Positions 1 through 10,022 of a stretch of 64,000 nt of DNA are shown piece by piece (the stretch's first letter is position 1; the number at the start of each line of letters is the position of its first letter). The notes under the pieces are model-generated. The model saw nothing but the letters and a program-made list of their open reading frames with translations. It ran no database searches and was not told the origin of the DNA. Both the position numbers and the translations under genes were made by a program. This stretch comes from G963668345 sp965248205 (GTDB lineage Bacteria > Acidobacteriota > Terriglobia > Bryobacterales > UBA6623), in the NCBI GenBank assembly GCA_965248205.1, contig CBDFIS010000006.1, positions 4,464,001 to 4,528,000 of the forward strand, written 5' to 3'.

Positions 1-62
1 CGCCCCAACCTTTGCCGAGTGCGCGGCGCGCTTTATCAGCGCCCACCAAGCAGCGTGGCGCA

Positions 63-1961
63 ATGGCGAGCAACCCGCCCGGGGGAAACATCCTTTTCGC
101 CTTTGTCCTGTGTGTGTTTGGCATGTTTCTTGGGGCACCCGTGTCGGCCGAAGAGACGGTAGAAAAGAAAGCAGCACCGGCTCTCAGGTCGATCTTTCCA
201 CTCGGGGGCAGCCCGGCTTCCCGCTTCGAGGCCGTCGTGCGCGGCGAAAACCTGGAAGGTGTCCATGCGGTCTCGTTCGACTGCCGGAACGTCACAGCGG
301 AGATCAAAGAGCTGCGGGAGGTTGAGGCGGGCGAAAGCGAGAGTGATCCCGACGCTCCGGCGGCAAAGAAAGAACAGGAACAGCCGAAAACTGTTCATCA
401 GGTCCGTCTCGGAATTGAAATCACTCCCGGCGCCGAGGTCGGCGCGCATGCCGTGCGACTGGTGACGCCCAGGGGTGTCTCCAACGCTCTCTGGTTCATG
501 GTGGATTCCGAACCCATCATTCTTGAAACGGACGAGCCCCATGCCACGCTACCCGAGACCCAGCCGGTAACTATCCCGGTCATTGTGAACGGAAAGCTGG
601 CCAAACCAGGAGAACTCGATTACTACTCCTTCCAAGTTGCTCGGGGCCAGGAGCTGCAGCTTGAAGTCCGCGTCACCGAACTGCCGCATGATCAACTCAG
701 CTTGGATGCGGACCCAGAGCTTATCCTGTACAAACCTACGGGAAGCTGGTTCGACCCGGACCGCGGCGTGCGGCTGGAAGTGACGGACCTCTGGCGTCCG
801 CCATTAGGTGATTATCCCCACAGCACGTCTCACCGCCTGCCGCGGGTCAGGCGGGTATTTGAGGAAGCCGGACGTTACGTGGCCAAGGTGGGCACCGTCG
901 GCGGCCACAGTGGCCCGGATTATTCCTACCAGTTGCGAATCGTCCCGGTGAACCGCACGGAGTCACAGGAACCCAAGCGCTGGGAGCCGCTTGTCTCCGC
1001 CGCACATGGGGCCGGCCCCATCGCGTGGGAAAAGCGCGGTTTCACTTCCAAAATAGGGCGCGGCTGGCTCGGTCATCTTAGCTCCCGTACCTTGTCGGCC
1101 GCTGCGCCGCCTCAGGAACTCGAGGCCGTCCCGGAAAAAGAACCCAACGACGCTCCGACTCAGGCTCTCGAGGTTCCCGTGCCGGTGATCGTGCAGGGCG
1201 TTGTCGACCGGCCCGCCGACGAGGACTGGTTTCAAATTCAGGTTAAGGAGGGCGACAAGCTGGCGTTTGAAGTCGAGACACCCTACCTGCCGCCCCCGTT
1301 TTTCAATCCGCGCGTGGCCATATTCGATCCCGACGGGAAGGAGCTCGCCAACAACATCTACCGTGCTCTGGGTGGCGACGGGGACGACTGGATCAAAACA
1401 CTGGTGCCGAAGATCCTTTATACCTTTAGCAAGGCCGGTGAGTACCGTATCCACGTCCGTGATCTAACGTCCCGCGTCAGCGGTGATGATTACACGTACC
1501 GGCTGGCGATTCGCCCGCAAGTCCCGCATGTCGGCGAGGTTGCCGCTCGGGGCGTAGACCGCGTCCATCTGGAGGCAGGCGAAAGCCGAAGCCTCCAGGT
1601 AACCGCGGAGCTCGAAGAGGGCTTTCAGGGTGAAGTCGCCCTGAGCGTGGAAAACCTGCCGCCGGGTGTGAGCGCGGCGCTTGCCCTAGGTGCCGGCGAC
1701 AAAGAGAACACCCCGACGGCCAAACCGGGTGGCCAAATTCACAGGGAGCGTTACTTCCCCGAGAAACGTTCCGGATCGATCATGCTGATTGCTGCGAGCG
1801 ATGCCCCCGCTACGCTGCTGCCGCAGCCAATCCGGATCGTCGCGCGACCCGTCGTACAAGACAAGACAGGGGATGCGTTGCTGGCTCAGGAGATCCTCCT
1901 CACCGTGGCCGATGGAAACAAACAGGCTGAGACTTTGTTGCAAGGAGTGAAGTCGCCATGA
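63..1961 (+). CDS. Secreted PPC-domain protein
   Basis: Encodes about 632 residues. I start at the ATG at 63 rather than at in-frame upstream codons because it is followed by a typical signal peptide (hydrophobic ILFAFVLCVFGMFLGAPVSA). After the signal comes an IPT/TIG-like Ig-fold segment (LRSIFPLGGSPASRFEAVV). Two bacterial pre-peptidase C-terminal (PPC) type beta-sandwiches follow at roughly residues 175-295 and 370-475, each with the ELDYYSFQV / DEDWFQIQV pattern. PPC domains are non-catalytic, calcium-binding or adhesive modules on exported proteins. It lies just upstream of a DUF1549/DUF1553 cytochrome and a DUF1501 protein, an arrangement common in Planctomycetota and Acidobacteriota. 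No catalytic motif was seen, so the role is probably structural or ligand-binding outside the cytoplasm. The family assignment is inferred from motifs only. Confidence 0.75.
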   Translation: MASNPPGGNILFAFVLCVFGMFLGAPVSAEETVEKKAAPALRSIFPLGGSPASRFEAVVRGENLEGVHAVSFDCRNVTAEIKELREVEAGESESDPDAPAAKKEQEQPKTVHQVRLGIEITPGAEVGAHAVRLVTPRGVSNALWFMVDSEPIILETDEPHATLPETQPVTIPVIVNGKLAKPGELDYYSFQVARGQELQLEVRVTELPHDQLSLDADPELILYKPTGSWFDPDRGVRLEVTDLWRPPLGDYPHSTSHRLPRVRRVFEEAGRYVAKVGTVGGHSGPDYSYQLRIVPVNRTESQEPKRWEPLVSAAHGAGPIAWEKRGFTSKIGRGWLGHLSSRTLSAAAPPQELEAVPEKEPNDAPTQALEVPVPVIVQGVVDRPADEDWFQIQVKEGDKLAFEVETPYLPPPFFNPRVAIFDPDGKELANNIYRALGGDGDDWIKTLVPKILYTFSKAGEYRIHVRDLTSRVSGDDYTYRLAIRPQVPHVGEVAARGVDRVHLEAGESRSLQVTAELEEGFQGEVALSVENLPPGVSAALALGAGDKENTPTAKPGGQIHRERYFPEKRSGSIMLIAASDAPATLLPQPIRIVARPVVQDKTGDALLAQEILLTVADGNKQAETLLQGVKSP

Positions 1962-2015
1962 GGCTTCTTCTTTCTCTTATAGTTATAGTTATGGAGTTAT
2001 GAACAGGTGGTGCTG

Positions 2016-4220
2016 ATGCGAGTGGCTCTGTTCCTACTGATTCTGACGTTTGTTTCAGCCGCAGGTTTCGCACAACACGGCCAAGAGGCGGTCAGCTTCG
2101 AGCGCGACATCGTCAGCGTCCTCACGAAGCATGGCTGTAACAGCAGCGGGTGCCACGGCGGCGTGAAAGGAAGGGGCGGCCTGAAGCTTTCGCTCGATGG
2201 TCTCGATCCGCGCGAGGACTACAAATGGATCGTTGAGGGCGGAACCTACCAGGTGCTGAGCCCCGAGGCGCTGCCGCCCATTTCGCCTCGGGTCAACGTT
2301 CAGGAGCCGGAGAAAAGCCTTCTGCTGGTCAAGGCCGCCATGATCGCGGCCCACGGCGGCGGACAGCTCTTCACAGCTGACTCGGCCGACTACGCGACCA
2401 TCCTGAAGTGGGTGCGCAACGGTGCGCTGTACGGCGACAGCATTCTGGAATCGTTGCAGGGGATTGAGCCTTCGACTCACGACATTGTGCTCCAGCCGGG
2501 GGAGACCCAGCAGCTTCGTGTCACGGCCCGGTACGCCGGGGGATCGCAAGAGGACATCACCAAGGAAGTGCGCTACGAAGCGCTGAATTTCGAAGTCGCC
2601 AGAGTAGACACGCCCGGTGTTATCGAGGCGCGCCAGACGGGCGAGACCGCGATCATCCTCCGCTGGATCGGGCGGTTCGCCCACGTTCGAGTCGGTGTCA
2701 GCGCCGAGAGGCCCGACGCTTACGCGGATCCGCCCCGCAACAACTTCATCGATGACTACGTCTTCGCCAAGCTGCGCCGCTTCCGCATCCAGCCCTCCGA
2801 GCTGTCGAGCGATCGCGAATTCCTCCGGCGCGTTTGTCTGGACCTGACCGGCACCTTGCCGCCGCCCGGACGCGTCCGCGAATTTCTCGCCAGCAATGAT
2901 CCCCAGAAACGCGAAAAGCTCATTGACATGTTGCTCGACACGCCCGAATACGTCGACTTCTGGACTTTGCGTTTCTCCGATCTGTTCCGCGTCCGAGGTG
3001 ACTACGGTTGGATCCTGTCGTTCTGGGAGTGGGTTCGACACAACGTCGCTACCAACAAGCCGTACGATCAGGTGGCGCGGGAAGCGATTGCCGCTCAGGG
3101 CTATCGCGGCCCAACGCACATGCGCATGTCCGGGATCAACAAGCCCGCTCCGGTGGAGCAAACTGTGAATGAAACCATTCGCGTCTTCATGGGCCGGCGT
3201 CTGGACTGCGCGCAGTGCCACAACCATCCATTCGACCGCTGGACGCAGAACCAGTATTGGGGACTGGCGGCTTTCTTCGGGCGCATGACCAACACCGGCT
3301 GGGGCTACGACAACGCCGTATTCGACGATCCCAGCGGGCACGAGGAAGACTACGTCGAAAATGACCCCGAGCTGAAGTTTCGGAAAGTGTTCCACCCGAG
3401 GAACAAGCATCTGGTGGCGCCTGCCTTCATGGACGGAACGGGGCTGCCCGAGGAAAGCCGCGACGATCCGCGCACGGAGTTGGCCCAATGGATCACTTCC
3501 CATCCCTACTTCGCCGAAGCCGCGGTAAACCGGATCTGGGTCTATTTCTTCGGACGGGGCTTTGTCAACCCCGCCGACGACTTCCGTTTATCCAATCCAC
3601 CGACGCATCCGGAACTGCTCCAGGCGCTGGCTACTGACTTCCGGGAGCACGGCTATGATCTCAAGCATCTGATGCGCCGGATTGTCAGTTCCCGGACGTA
3701 CCAGCTGACCAGCAGGCCAAACGACAGTAACCGGCGCGACCAGATCAATTACTCGCACCCGCTTCCCCGGCCGCTAGGAACGGCGGTCCTGCTGGACGCA
3801 ATTTCCCAAGTGACCGGAGTACCCGAGATCTTTGGGAAGATGCCGCCTGGCACTCGCGCCGTCCAGTTGCGCTTTCCCAGCGGACCTTCATTCCTGGACA
3901 TCTTCGGGAGGCCGCTGCGAGACGTTGTGCCCGAGCCCGGCGGCAAGCCGAACTTGGATCAGGCGCGACACATGCTGGTTGGGGCAACGTTCAACCAAAA
4001 GCTGTCGAAGGAAGGCGGCCGCTTGCAGCGGCTTCTGAAGAGCGGCGCGAGCGGCGGGGAGATCATCCAAGAGTTTTACCTGGCCGCTCTTTCGCGCTAT
4101 CCCACGGAAAGGGAGCTGGCCGGGCAGGGGGAAAAGTTCCGCGAACGGCCCCGCCAGGAAGTGGCGGAGGACCTGCTTTGGGCACTCCTCACCTCGCGCG
4201 AATTTTCCGAGAATCATTGA
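2016..4220 (+). CDS. DUF1549/DUF1553 c-type cytochrome-like exported protein
   Basis: About 734 residues with an N-terminal signal (LFLLILTFVSAAGFA). I prefer the ATG at 2016 over two GTG codons just upstream. Near the N-terminus is GCNSSGCHGG, the CX4CH haem-like motif usual in this family. An Ig-like (Big) stretch near residues 150-230 precedes the DUF1549 domain (DDYVFAKLRR, RVCLDLTGTLPPP). The C-terminal DUF1553 domain carries CAQCHNHPFDRW (a canonical CXXCH) and AAVNRIWVYFFGRGFVNPADDFR. Members are almost always encoded next to a DUF1501 protein, as here. The biochemical role is not established; a periplasmic redox function in polymer breakdown is often proposed. The end abuts the DUF1501 start with only a few bases between, so the two are surely co-transcribed. 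Confidence 0.88.
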   Translation: MRVALFLLILTFVSAAGFAQHGQEAVSFERDIVSVLTKHGCNSSGCHGGVKGRGGLKLSLDGLDPREDYKWIVEGGTYQVLSPEALPPISPRVNVQEPEKSLLLVKAAMIAAHGGGQLFTADSADYATILKWVRNGALYGDSILESLQGIEPSTHDIVLQPGETQQLRVTARYAGGSQEDITKEVRYEALNFEVARVDTPGVIEARQTGETAIILRWIGRFAHVRVGVSAERPDAYADPPRNNFIDDYVFAKLRRFRIQPSELSSDREFLRRVCLDLTGTLPPPGRVREFLASNDPQKREKLIDMLLDTPEYVDFWTLRFSDLFRVRGDYGWILSFWEWVRHNVATNKPYDQVAREAIAAQGYRGPTHMRMSGINKPAPVEQTVNETIRVFMGRRLDCAQCHNHPFDRWTQNQYWGLAAFFGRMTNTGWGYDNAVFDDPSGHEEDYVENDPELKFRKVFHPRNKHLVAPAFMDGTGLPEESRDDPRTELAQWITSHPYFAEAAVNRIWVYFFGRGFVNPADDFRLSNPPTHPELLQALATDFREHGYDLKHLMRRIVSSRTYQLTSRPNDSNRRDQINYSHPLPRPLGTAVLLDAISQVTGVPEIFGKMPPGTRAVQLRFPSGPSFLDIFGRPLRDVVPEPGGKPNLDQARHMLVGATFNQKLSKEGGRLQRLLKSGASGGEIIQEFYLAALSRYPTERELAGQGEKFRERPRQEVAEDLLWALLTSREFSENH

Positions 4221-4234
4221 GACGGGTAATAGTC

Positions 4235-5572
4235 ATGAATCGCAATGGCTCAGAGGACGTTGCAACGCTTTGGACCCGGCGCTCGATTCTGCGTTGGGGC
4301 TCGCTGGGCTTTTTTGGCCTAACGCTGAGCCGATACCTCCGGCTGCAGCAAGCCATGGCTGCCACCAGCGGCACGCCGGGAGCCAAGGCTCAGGGGGTCA
4401 TCCTCCTCTGGCTGAACGGCGGACCGAGTCACGTGGACACCTGGGATCCCAAGGGCAACAGTTCCTTCAAGCCGATTTCCACCAACGTGCCCGGAGTCCA
4501 GATTTCGGAACTGCTGCCGCGCATGGCCCGCCACATGGATAAGATGGCGATCATCCGCACCATGCACACCGAAGAGAACAATCACGGCATCGCGCATCAC
4601 TACGCCATGACAGGCCATCGTCCCAACCCGGCGATGAAGTTTCCTTCGCTTGGCTCGATCATCTCCAAGGAATTGGGAGAGCGACACAGCATACCGCCCT
4701 ACGTGATGGTTCCCGGTATCGCTGGGTTCAGGGAGTACTTCCGCGCGCACATGCTGGGAGCCCGATATGACCCGATGGACATCCCCGATCCCAGTCAGAA
4801 GGACTTCAAGATCCCTGACCTCAGCCTGCCTGACTCCGTTACCGTGGAGCGCATCGAGCAGCGCCGCGCCATGGCCCAGCTGGTCGATGCGATGTATCGG
4901 GAGCAGGTCGTCAGCGCCGAGCACACCAGTATGAACGTCTTCCAGCAGCAAGCGCTAGACATGATCCTCTCCCCGGCTGTGCGTGAAGCGTTCGATCTTT
5001 CCAAGGAGCCTGAGAAGCTGAAAGATGCCTATGGCCGGCATACCGTCGGCCTGAGTGCACTGATTGCCCGGCGGCTCATCGAGGCCGGCAGCCGTTTCGT
5101 TACCATCGTCGACCGGAAGCGCCCCGAGACCGGCGCTGACTGGGACACGCACCGTGACAATGACAAGCAACACCGCGATGTATTGGTGCCGGTGATCGAC
5201 GGGGTACTCCCGACGCTGCTCACCGATCTGGACGAGCGCGGGCTGCTCTCCTCCACAATTGTGATCGCGATGGGAGAGTTTGGCCGCACGCCCGACATCA
5301 ACCCCAACGCCGGGAGGGACCACTGGAACCACTGCTGGTCGCTGGTGCTCGGCGGGGGCGGCATCCGCGGGGGCACGGTGGTGGGCGAAAGCGATGAACG
5401 CGGCGCCTACGTCAAGGATCGCATGGTGACGATCGGCCACCTGTTCGCCACGCTCTACAAAGCATTGGGCATTGATTGGACTAAGGAGTACATGCACCCG
5501 ATCGGCCGCCCGCTCAAGATCGCCAACTCTATCGATGACAAGACCGGCGAACCACTCCCGGAGCTCGTGTAG
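4235..5572 (+). CDS. DUF1501 (alkaline-phosphatase-fold) Tat-exported protein
   Basis: About 445 residues. The ATG at 4235 is chosen because the Tat-type signal TRRSILRWGSLGFFGLTLS lies about 18 residues later; a longer frame upstream would overlap the preceding gene and bury the signal. The body shows the DUF1501 hallmarks ILLWLNGGPSHVDTWDPK, HGIAHHYAMTGHRPNPAMKFPSLG, DWDTHRDND and MGEFGRTPDINPNAGRDHWNHCWS. The fold is related to alkaline phosphatases and sulfatases. It starts 14 bases after the DUF1549/DUF1553 gene, its usual partner. The substrate is unknown. The Tat signal implies folding or metal loading in the cytoplasm before export. Confidence in the family is high, in the function low. 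Confidence 0.9.
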   Translation: MNRNGSEDVATLWTRRSILRWGSLGFFGLTLSRYLRLQQAMAATSGTPGAKAQGVILLWLNGGPSHVDTWDPKGNSSFKPISTNVPGVQISELLPRMARHMDKMAIIRTMHTEENNHGIAHHYAMTGHRPNPAMKFPSLGSIISKELGERHSIPPYVMVPGIAGFREYFRAHMLGARYDPMDIPDPSQKDFKIPDLSLPDSVTVERIEQRRAMAQLVDAMYREQVVSAEHTSMNVFQQQALDMILSPAVREAFDLSKEPEKLKDAYGRHTVGLSALIARRLIEAGSRFVTIVDRKRPETGADWDTHRDNDKQHRDVLVPVIDGVLPTLLTDLDERGLLSSTIVIAMGEFGRTPDINPNAGRDHWNHCWSLVLGGGGIRGGTVVGESDERGAYVKDRMVTIGHLFATLYKALGIDWTKEYMHPIGRPLKIANSIDDKTGEPLPELV

Positions 5573-6337
5573 CCGGTAACCAAGACCAACACGACATCAA
5601 CGACCTAGTCCCCCTTCCCGTTCCATTCGGAGCTAGCTCGCAAAGGCAGCAACGCTGTCCCAAGAGCAGGCGCGCGGGTGCAGTTCTGAGGCCAGCAATC
5701 AACTGATTCCAAAGAGGTTATTACGACCGAGAAGCTCTCCGACGTAGTCGGTGTAGTTAATTTTGTAGCCGTTCAAAGCCTCACAGAACAACAAAGTTCA
5801 ACAGGGTGGCTGGTACCTAGGATTGTAAGTTATTGATTCTAAAATGGTTGGAATGTGATGTTTATCACCGCACGCCTGTTCCCAAAGCAGATTTCACTGT
5901 GGGCCCCGAATCTTCTGTTTTCAAGTACTTGCGTTTCAATGATTTACGGGCTGCTTGTTGAAACCTGTTGAAACTTGTGGTTCTTGGGTGCTCTCGACAG
6001 CTACAAAATTATCTACAGTCCGATTCAGCCTAGCGCGGCGTCCTGGGGTTCGACCCGCGGCCTCGCCACACTGAAATACCGATCGATGAACAGCGAGTTG
6101 GGTCCGTCCGGCATTCTCCGATAACCTTCATGTTTTCACCGTGGACGGAATTTACGGTAGGGACAACCCTCCAGAGAACCTGCGTTCGTCGTACCGCGTC
6201 AGGTACCAACCCGGTCACTGGCAATTCCATATCGGGTTCCGTTGCGCCCGGGAAGTTTCCCCTTATTGATATACTAGGGCCGCGCCAGGTCCCAAATGGA
6301 AACCCTAATTGAGATCAATTCATCCAGAGATAAGCTT
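5573..6337. other. Intergenic stretch with one arm of an inverted repeat
   Basis: No open frame here has family-like content. The stretch is less GC-rich than its neighbours. A short tRNA-3'-end-like string (ggttcgacccgcggcctcgcc, near 6051) has no matching 5' half. The left arm of a 26-bp inverted repeat lies at 6140-6165. The promoter of the following bicupin gene should also lie here, but no clear -35/-10 pair was found. Confidence 0.5.
6140..6165 (+). repeat. 26-bp inverted repeat, left arm
   Basis: The 26 bases, with core gtggacggaatttacggtag, occur again as an exact reverse complement at 10023-10048. Together the arms enclose the bicupin gene and the PQQ-like lipoprotein gene. No transposase lies inside, and no target duplication was found outside the arms. 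Confidence 0.85.
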
Positions 6338-7108
6338 ATGAAAGCTCTTCTCTTTGTTCTCTCATTTCTGCTTTGTCTATCAGCGCCGGCATGCTCGGCA
6401 CAAAAGGATCCCCCGCCGCGAGAACCCCTGGAGCCAACGAGTTTTTGGCGCGCCATCGTGCTACAGGACTCTGTCTCGTTTGGCAGCGAGGGCGAACGAA
6501 AACAAGTTCCGGTCCTTGCCGAGAAATTCACGATAGAAGGCTCTGAAGAGCTACCCGAGTTCGATTTCCCGTTTCCGGGTCTTCTCCTGGTCCACTTGCT
6601 TGCCGGCGAGCTAACGACGATCATCAACGACGAGCGGGTGGAACGAAGTCTGGGAGATTTCTGGGTTGTGCCTCCAGGAACGAAGATGGGGGTAAAGACG
6701 GAAGACGACAAAGCCATCTTTGCGACTTATCTGATCGGGGAAGAATATCTTGCGGTCGCCCCGGGCAGGCCCCTGGTCTCGGAGACCTTTCTCCACACGG
6801 GGCGTTTCCGTGAACTAAGGCCAAACCTGTTTTCCCGAGAAGCCTACCGCATCGGAGATCCCAACAGCCCGATCGCAAAGGTCATGGATTTCAACGTGGG
6901 GCCGGGCAGGCGCGCCGAGGCGTACTCGTTCGACGGAGCCGCGCTGCTGCAGGTGACTTCGGGCGAAGGTTTGCTGATTGTCGACGGCAAAGAAACGAAT
7001 GCGCAATTAGGAGCCAGCCTCGCCGCCAGCGACGGCCAAGAGTTGATCGTTGACAATAGTCGTGCCGACAAGCCACTCAAGATCAGAGCCGTGGTTTGGC
7101 AAAAGTAG
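6338..7108 (+). CDS. Exported bicupin-like protein
   Basis: About 256 residues. The ATG at 6338 is chosen because it opens a clear signal peptide (KALLFVLSFLLCLSAPACSA, which could also be lipidated at the Cys). Two beta-rich repeats of cupin character follow: one around LLVHLLAGELTTIINDERVERSLGDFWVVPPGT, a second around VMDFNVGPGRRAEAYSFDGAALLQVTSGEGLLIVDGKE. The GDFWVVPPGT segment matches the second cupin motif, but the usual metal-binding histidines are not obvious, so it may be a non-catalytic sensor or binding protein. It is followed 37 bases later by a PQQ-like lipoprotein gene, and the two genes lie between inverted repeats. Confidence 0.6.
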   Translation: MKALLFVLSFLLCLSAPACSAQKDPPPREPLEPTSFWRAIVLQDSVSFGSEGERKQVPVLAEKFTIEGSEELPEFDFPFPGLLLVHLLAGELTTIINDERVERSLGDFWVVPPGTKMGVKTEDDKAIFATYLIGEEYLAVAPGRPLVSETFLHTGRFRELRPNLFSREAYRIGDPNSPIAKVMDFNVGPGRRAEAYSFDGAALLQVTSGEGLLIVDGKETNAQLGASLAASDGQELIVDNSRADKPLKIRAVVWQK

Positions 7109-7145
7109 GTTCTTCTTTCAACTTCACTTTGGGGAGATCTGTCGC

Positions 7146-9971
7146 ATGAAGAATCTCAACACCGCAACCCCGTTCTCCTATTTCTTGTTGGCTTTCATGT
7201 TGGTGACGCTGGCTTGTGACCCGGGGTCCACCGGCCCCGATGATGATCCAAACGTCGTACCGACGCCTGAGAACCTCGATGAAGATAGAACCTTTGTTTC
7301 CCCTCCTACGTTGCAGCAACCGATTTATGCCTGCGCACACACGGTCGTTGTCAAGGACTTCGTGCCACATGCAGACATTGAAATCCACATAGACGGAGGT
7401 CTGGCTACAACGGAAAACGATGCTAAGTGGACTGGCGGGCATCCTATCGATGTCGGAACCCAATTCACCGAGGGTCAGAAGGTCCACGCGATCCAGATCG
7501 TGGATGGACAACGTAGCGACCCTTCTAACGTTGTCACCGTGACAGACTACCTGCAGGATTATCCGGACGGGCTTCCCCAACCTCGCATCAGTCGGGCGCC
7601 CTTACTGGAATGCGGCAGGGCGATCGGCGTTGCTGATGCCGTTCCCGGCTCGACCGTGACGGCGTTTGCCGAGAACCCGGACGGTGGGGGCGGCTTCGAC
7701 CCAGCAGTCCAGATAGGTCAGATCGCCGATTTCCCCTACATGTTTTGCACCTCACTTCAGGAAGGCGCCAGGGTGTGGCTCGAGGCGAGCTTGTGTACGG
7801 AGACCAGTGACCGGTCCGCAGTTGAGATTGTCGATCCCGAACCGTCTACGATTCCCGCGCCGGACTTCGATCCGCTTCCGATCGACGGAGCCGATATCGC
7901 GGTGATTTGGGGACCAGGGGGAAACCCTCACGAATTGCTGAATGGCGCGGATCTCGAAATCAAAGAAGGGGGAACCCACGTCGGCGGTCAGCCGACGCCG
8001 GGAGGCGGACAGCAAGTCTACGTAGACCCGCCGGTGGATGCCACCAAGTCCTATACCGTCACGCAGGCGTTATGTAATCCTTCCCCCGGAACTACCGTCA
8101 CTCCTCAACCTTGTTCTGCTCTGCAAGCACCCAAAATCTATCCTCCCTTGCCGGGGGATACGAAGATTCATCTCATCGATTACTACCCGGGTGCCCGAAT
8201 CTTGGTATTCGCAGGCGGTACGGAAATAGGCGATTCGGGCCCGGCGACAGTCAACCTGAGCCGTGCCATCAATTCGGGTGAAACGATCACCGTGGTCCAA
8301 AAACTGGGAAATTGCATAAGCTCGACCGCCTATCAAGTTCGAGTGAGCTGCGATCAGGGTCGCACGGACTGTGTCGGGGAGTGGCCGGCTTTCCGACAGA
8401 GTGCGTCGAGAGAAGCCAACCAGCCGCACAGTTCGAAGCTCGCCGATGCCAACCAGGTTAGGAAGCTTGAAGTCGTGTGGGATTGGCAGCCCTCTGAGAC
8501 CTTCCCGGGCACCACCTTGCCCCGAGGATTCATAGCCTCTCCGATTGTCTATAAAGGGCGGGTTTTTATTGGTGGCACCAACGGAAGACTGTACGCCCTG
8601 GACGCGGATGACGGTAGCTTTCTGTGGGTTTATCCTCCGGTCGAGGACGACGCCTTGGTCTCAGACTACGAAAGTAATCCATCAAGCTACGGACTGGCCG
8701 CGAGCGCGACAATCGGAGTCACTCGGGAGGGAGAGACAGACCTCGTCATTTTCGGAGCCCCCGACAAAAGTGTGGGAGCCGGGTTCGGTAGCGGGCGTCT
8801 CTTCGCTGTGAATGCGGTAACCGGTACCCTTTTCCAGGCATCCCTGGAACTGGCTGTTCTGAACGCCGTGGGAGCCGCCCCCGCGAGTGGCGAATACGGT
8901 GAATTGCATGAGCAAATAGGCTATTCGTCTCCGCTGGTGTACGACGGTCGCGTCTATATCGGCATTTCCGATCATGCTGACAATCCTATTCAGAAGGGCA
9001 AGGTCAAGGCTGTCGAATTGGACACCATGGCCATAGTACCCGGCTTTACGTTCGAAGCCGCCGGCGGCCCGCCAAACGTTGCGAACGGCCGGGGTGGTGG
9101 AGTTTGGAATTCTCTTGCCGGGGGACATTCAGGCGGTGTTTTCTTCACGACGGGAAATACGCGCACGGGCGCTCAGACTGCCGAACCCTCGCCGAATCAT
9201 GGCCTGAGTTTGATCGGCGTGAATCAAAACAGCGGCAATCTGACGTGGAAGCTGCAGCCCGTGCCTTACGCCTTGGATGGTGATCCAGACTGGGCTGCCG
9301 GGGCGATCGTGACTCACGCACCTGCCGGGGAGATGGTCTTGTCGACAATGAAAGATGGGTGGACCTACGGCGTCCAGGCTTCTGCATCCGGCGCGTTTGT
9401 ACCCGCACAATGGCAGTTCCCTCCAACCGGAACCTATGATCCGACCGACGGACATTATTTCCATGGAAACTCCACGAATCACGGAGATATTCGGTATCTC
9501 GTGCCGGGGGCGGCCTGGAGAGGCACGTATATAACGATGTGCGCGGGCGACGAGGTAACCGACGACGTCCGGCGAGGATTTGATCGGTTGCACTCCCTTT
9601 CGGCGAGTTCGGGTGGCGTGCGTTGGATGGAGGATATCCCCGGTACGACGAATCTCTCCGATTATCAACTCGGTCCGCCAACGGTTACGGAGGGGATGGT
9701 TTTCGTCGGGACGGCACAGGGTCGGCTGATCGCTATTGCGGATCCTTCGGTCTACCCTTCGGCCATTTCCCGGTGCAGCCATTCTGACTTCGACGTGGCC
9801 GATTGCTTGGCGAACGGCCATGAGATCGTTCGAGATCCGATCGTTCTGCTGGACAAGCCGCTCGCAAAGGGAGCTCTTTATCGAAACGAACCTGCGATTG
9901 CAAATGACCGCATATTTCTCTCTACCCTCAGTGGTTGGGTCATGATGCTCGAGCCGGACGACGAGGAATGA
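7146..9971 (+). CDS. PQQ-like beta-propeller lipoprotein
   Basis: About 941 residues. The ATG at 7146, shortly after a purine-rich stretch (ggggagatct), opens a lipoprotein signal ending in the lipobox-like VTLACDPG. The N-terminal half is a series of Ig-like, proline-rich repeats, several with paired cysteines. The C-terminal half has recurring PQQ-repeat blades such as GRLYALDADDGSFLWVYPP, LIGVNQNSGNLTWKL, LHSLSASSGGVRWMEDI and GRLIAIADPSVYPSA. Residues for PQQ and calcium binding were not confirmed, and the vicinal Cys-Cys of true alcohol dehydrogenases is absent. It may be a structural propeller rather than an enzyme. It probably forms a unit with the bicupin gene just upstream. Confidence 0.7.
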   Translation: MKNLNTATPFSYFLLAFMLVTLACDPGSTGPDDDPNVVPTPENLDEDRTFVSPPTLQQPIYACAHTVVVKDFVPHADIEIHIDGGLATTENDAKWTGGHPIDVGTQFTEGQKVHAIQIVDGQRSDPSNVVTVTDYLQDYPDGLPQPRISRAPLLECGRAIGVADAVPGSTVTAFAENPDGGGGFDPAVQIGQIADFPYMFCTSLQEGARVWLEASLCTETSDRSAVEIVDPEPSTIPAPDFDPLPIDGADIAVIWGPGGNPHELLNGADLEIKEGGTHVGGQPTPGGGQQVYVDPPVDATKSYTVTQALCNPSPGTTVTPQPCSALQAPKIYPPLPGDTKIHLIDYYPGARILVFAGGTEIGDSGPATVNLSRAINSGETITVVQKLGNCISSTAYQVRVSCDQGRTDCVGEWPAFRQSASREANQPHSSKLADANQVRKLEVVWDWQPSETFPGTTLPRGFIASPIVYKGRVFIGGTNGRLYALDADDGSFLWVYPPVEDDALVSDYESNPSSYGLAASATIGVTREGETDLVIFGAPDKSVGAGFGSGRLFAVNAVTGTLFQASLELAVLNAVGAAPASGEYGELHEQIGYSSPLVYDGRVYIGISDHADNPIQKGKVKAVELDTMAIVPGFTFEAAGGPPNVANGRGGGVWNSLAGGHSGGVFFTTGNTRTGAQTAEPSPNHGLSLIGVNQNSGNLTWKLQPVPYALDGDPDWAAGAIVTHAPAGEMVLSTMKDGWTYGVQASASGAFVPAQWQFPPTGTYDPTDGHYFHGNSTNHGDIRYLVPGAAWRGTYITMCAGDEVTDDVRRGFDRLHSLSASSGGVRWMEDIPGTTNLSDYQLGPPTVTEGMVFVGTAQGRLIAIADPSVYPSAISRCSHSDFDVADCLANGHEIVRDPIVLLDKPLAKGALYRNEPAIANDRIFLSTLSGWVMMLEPDDEE

Positions 9972-10022
9972 AGTTGCGCTGGCCTTAAGGGCAACCCGGC
10001 GAGCCGTATTCCCGACCCTACC

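Noticed and set aside
2055..3503. 482-residue frame on the minus strand
   Set aside because: Lies fully opposite the DUF1549/DUF1553 gene and has no family-like motif; a product of GC-rich codon structure.
6040..6080. tRNA-like 3' end (ggttcgacccgcggcctcgcc)
   Set aside because: No matching 5' half, anticodon arm or paired acceptor stem was found, and the T stem pairs badly. Possibly a worn tRNA fragment, but not supported as a gene.
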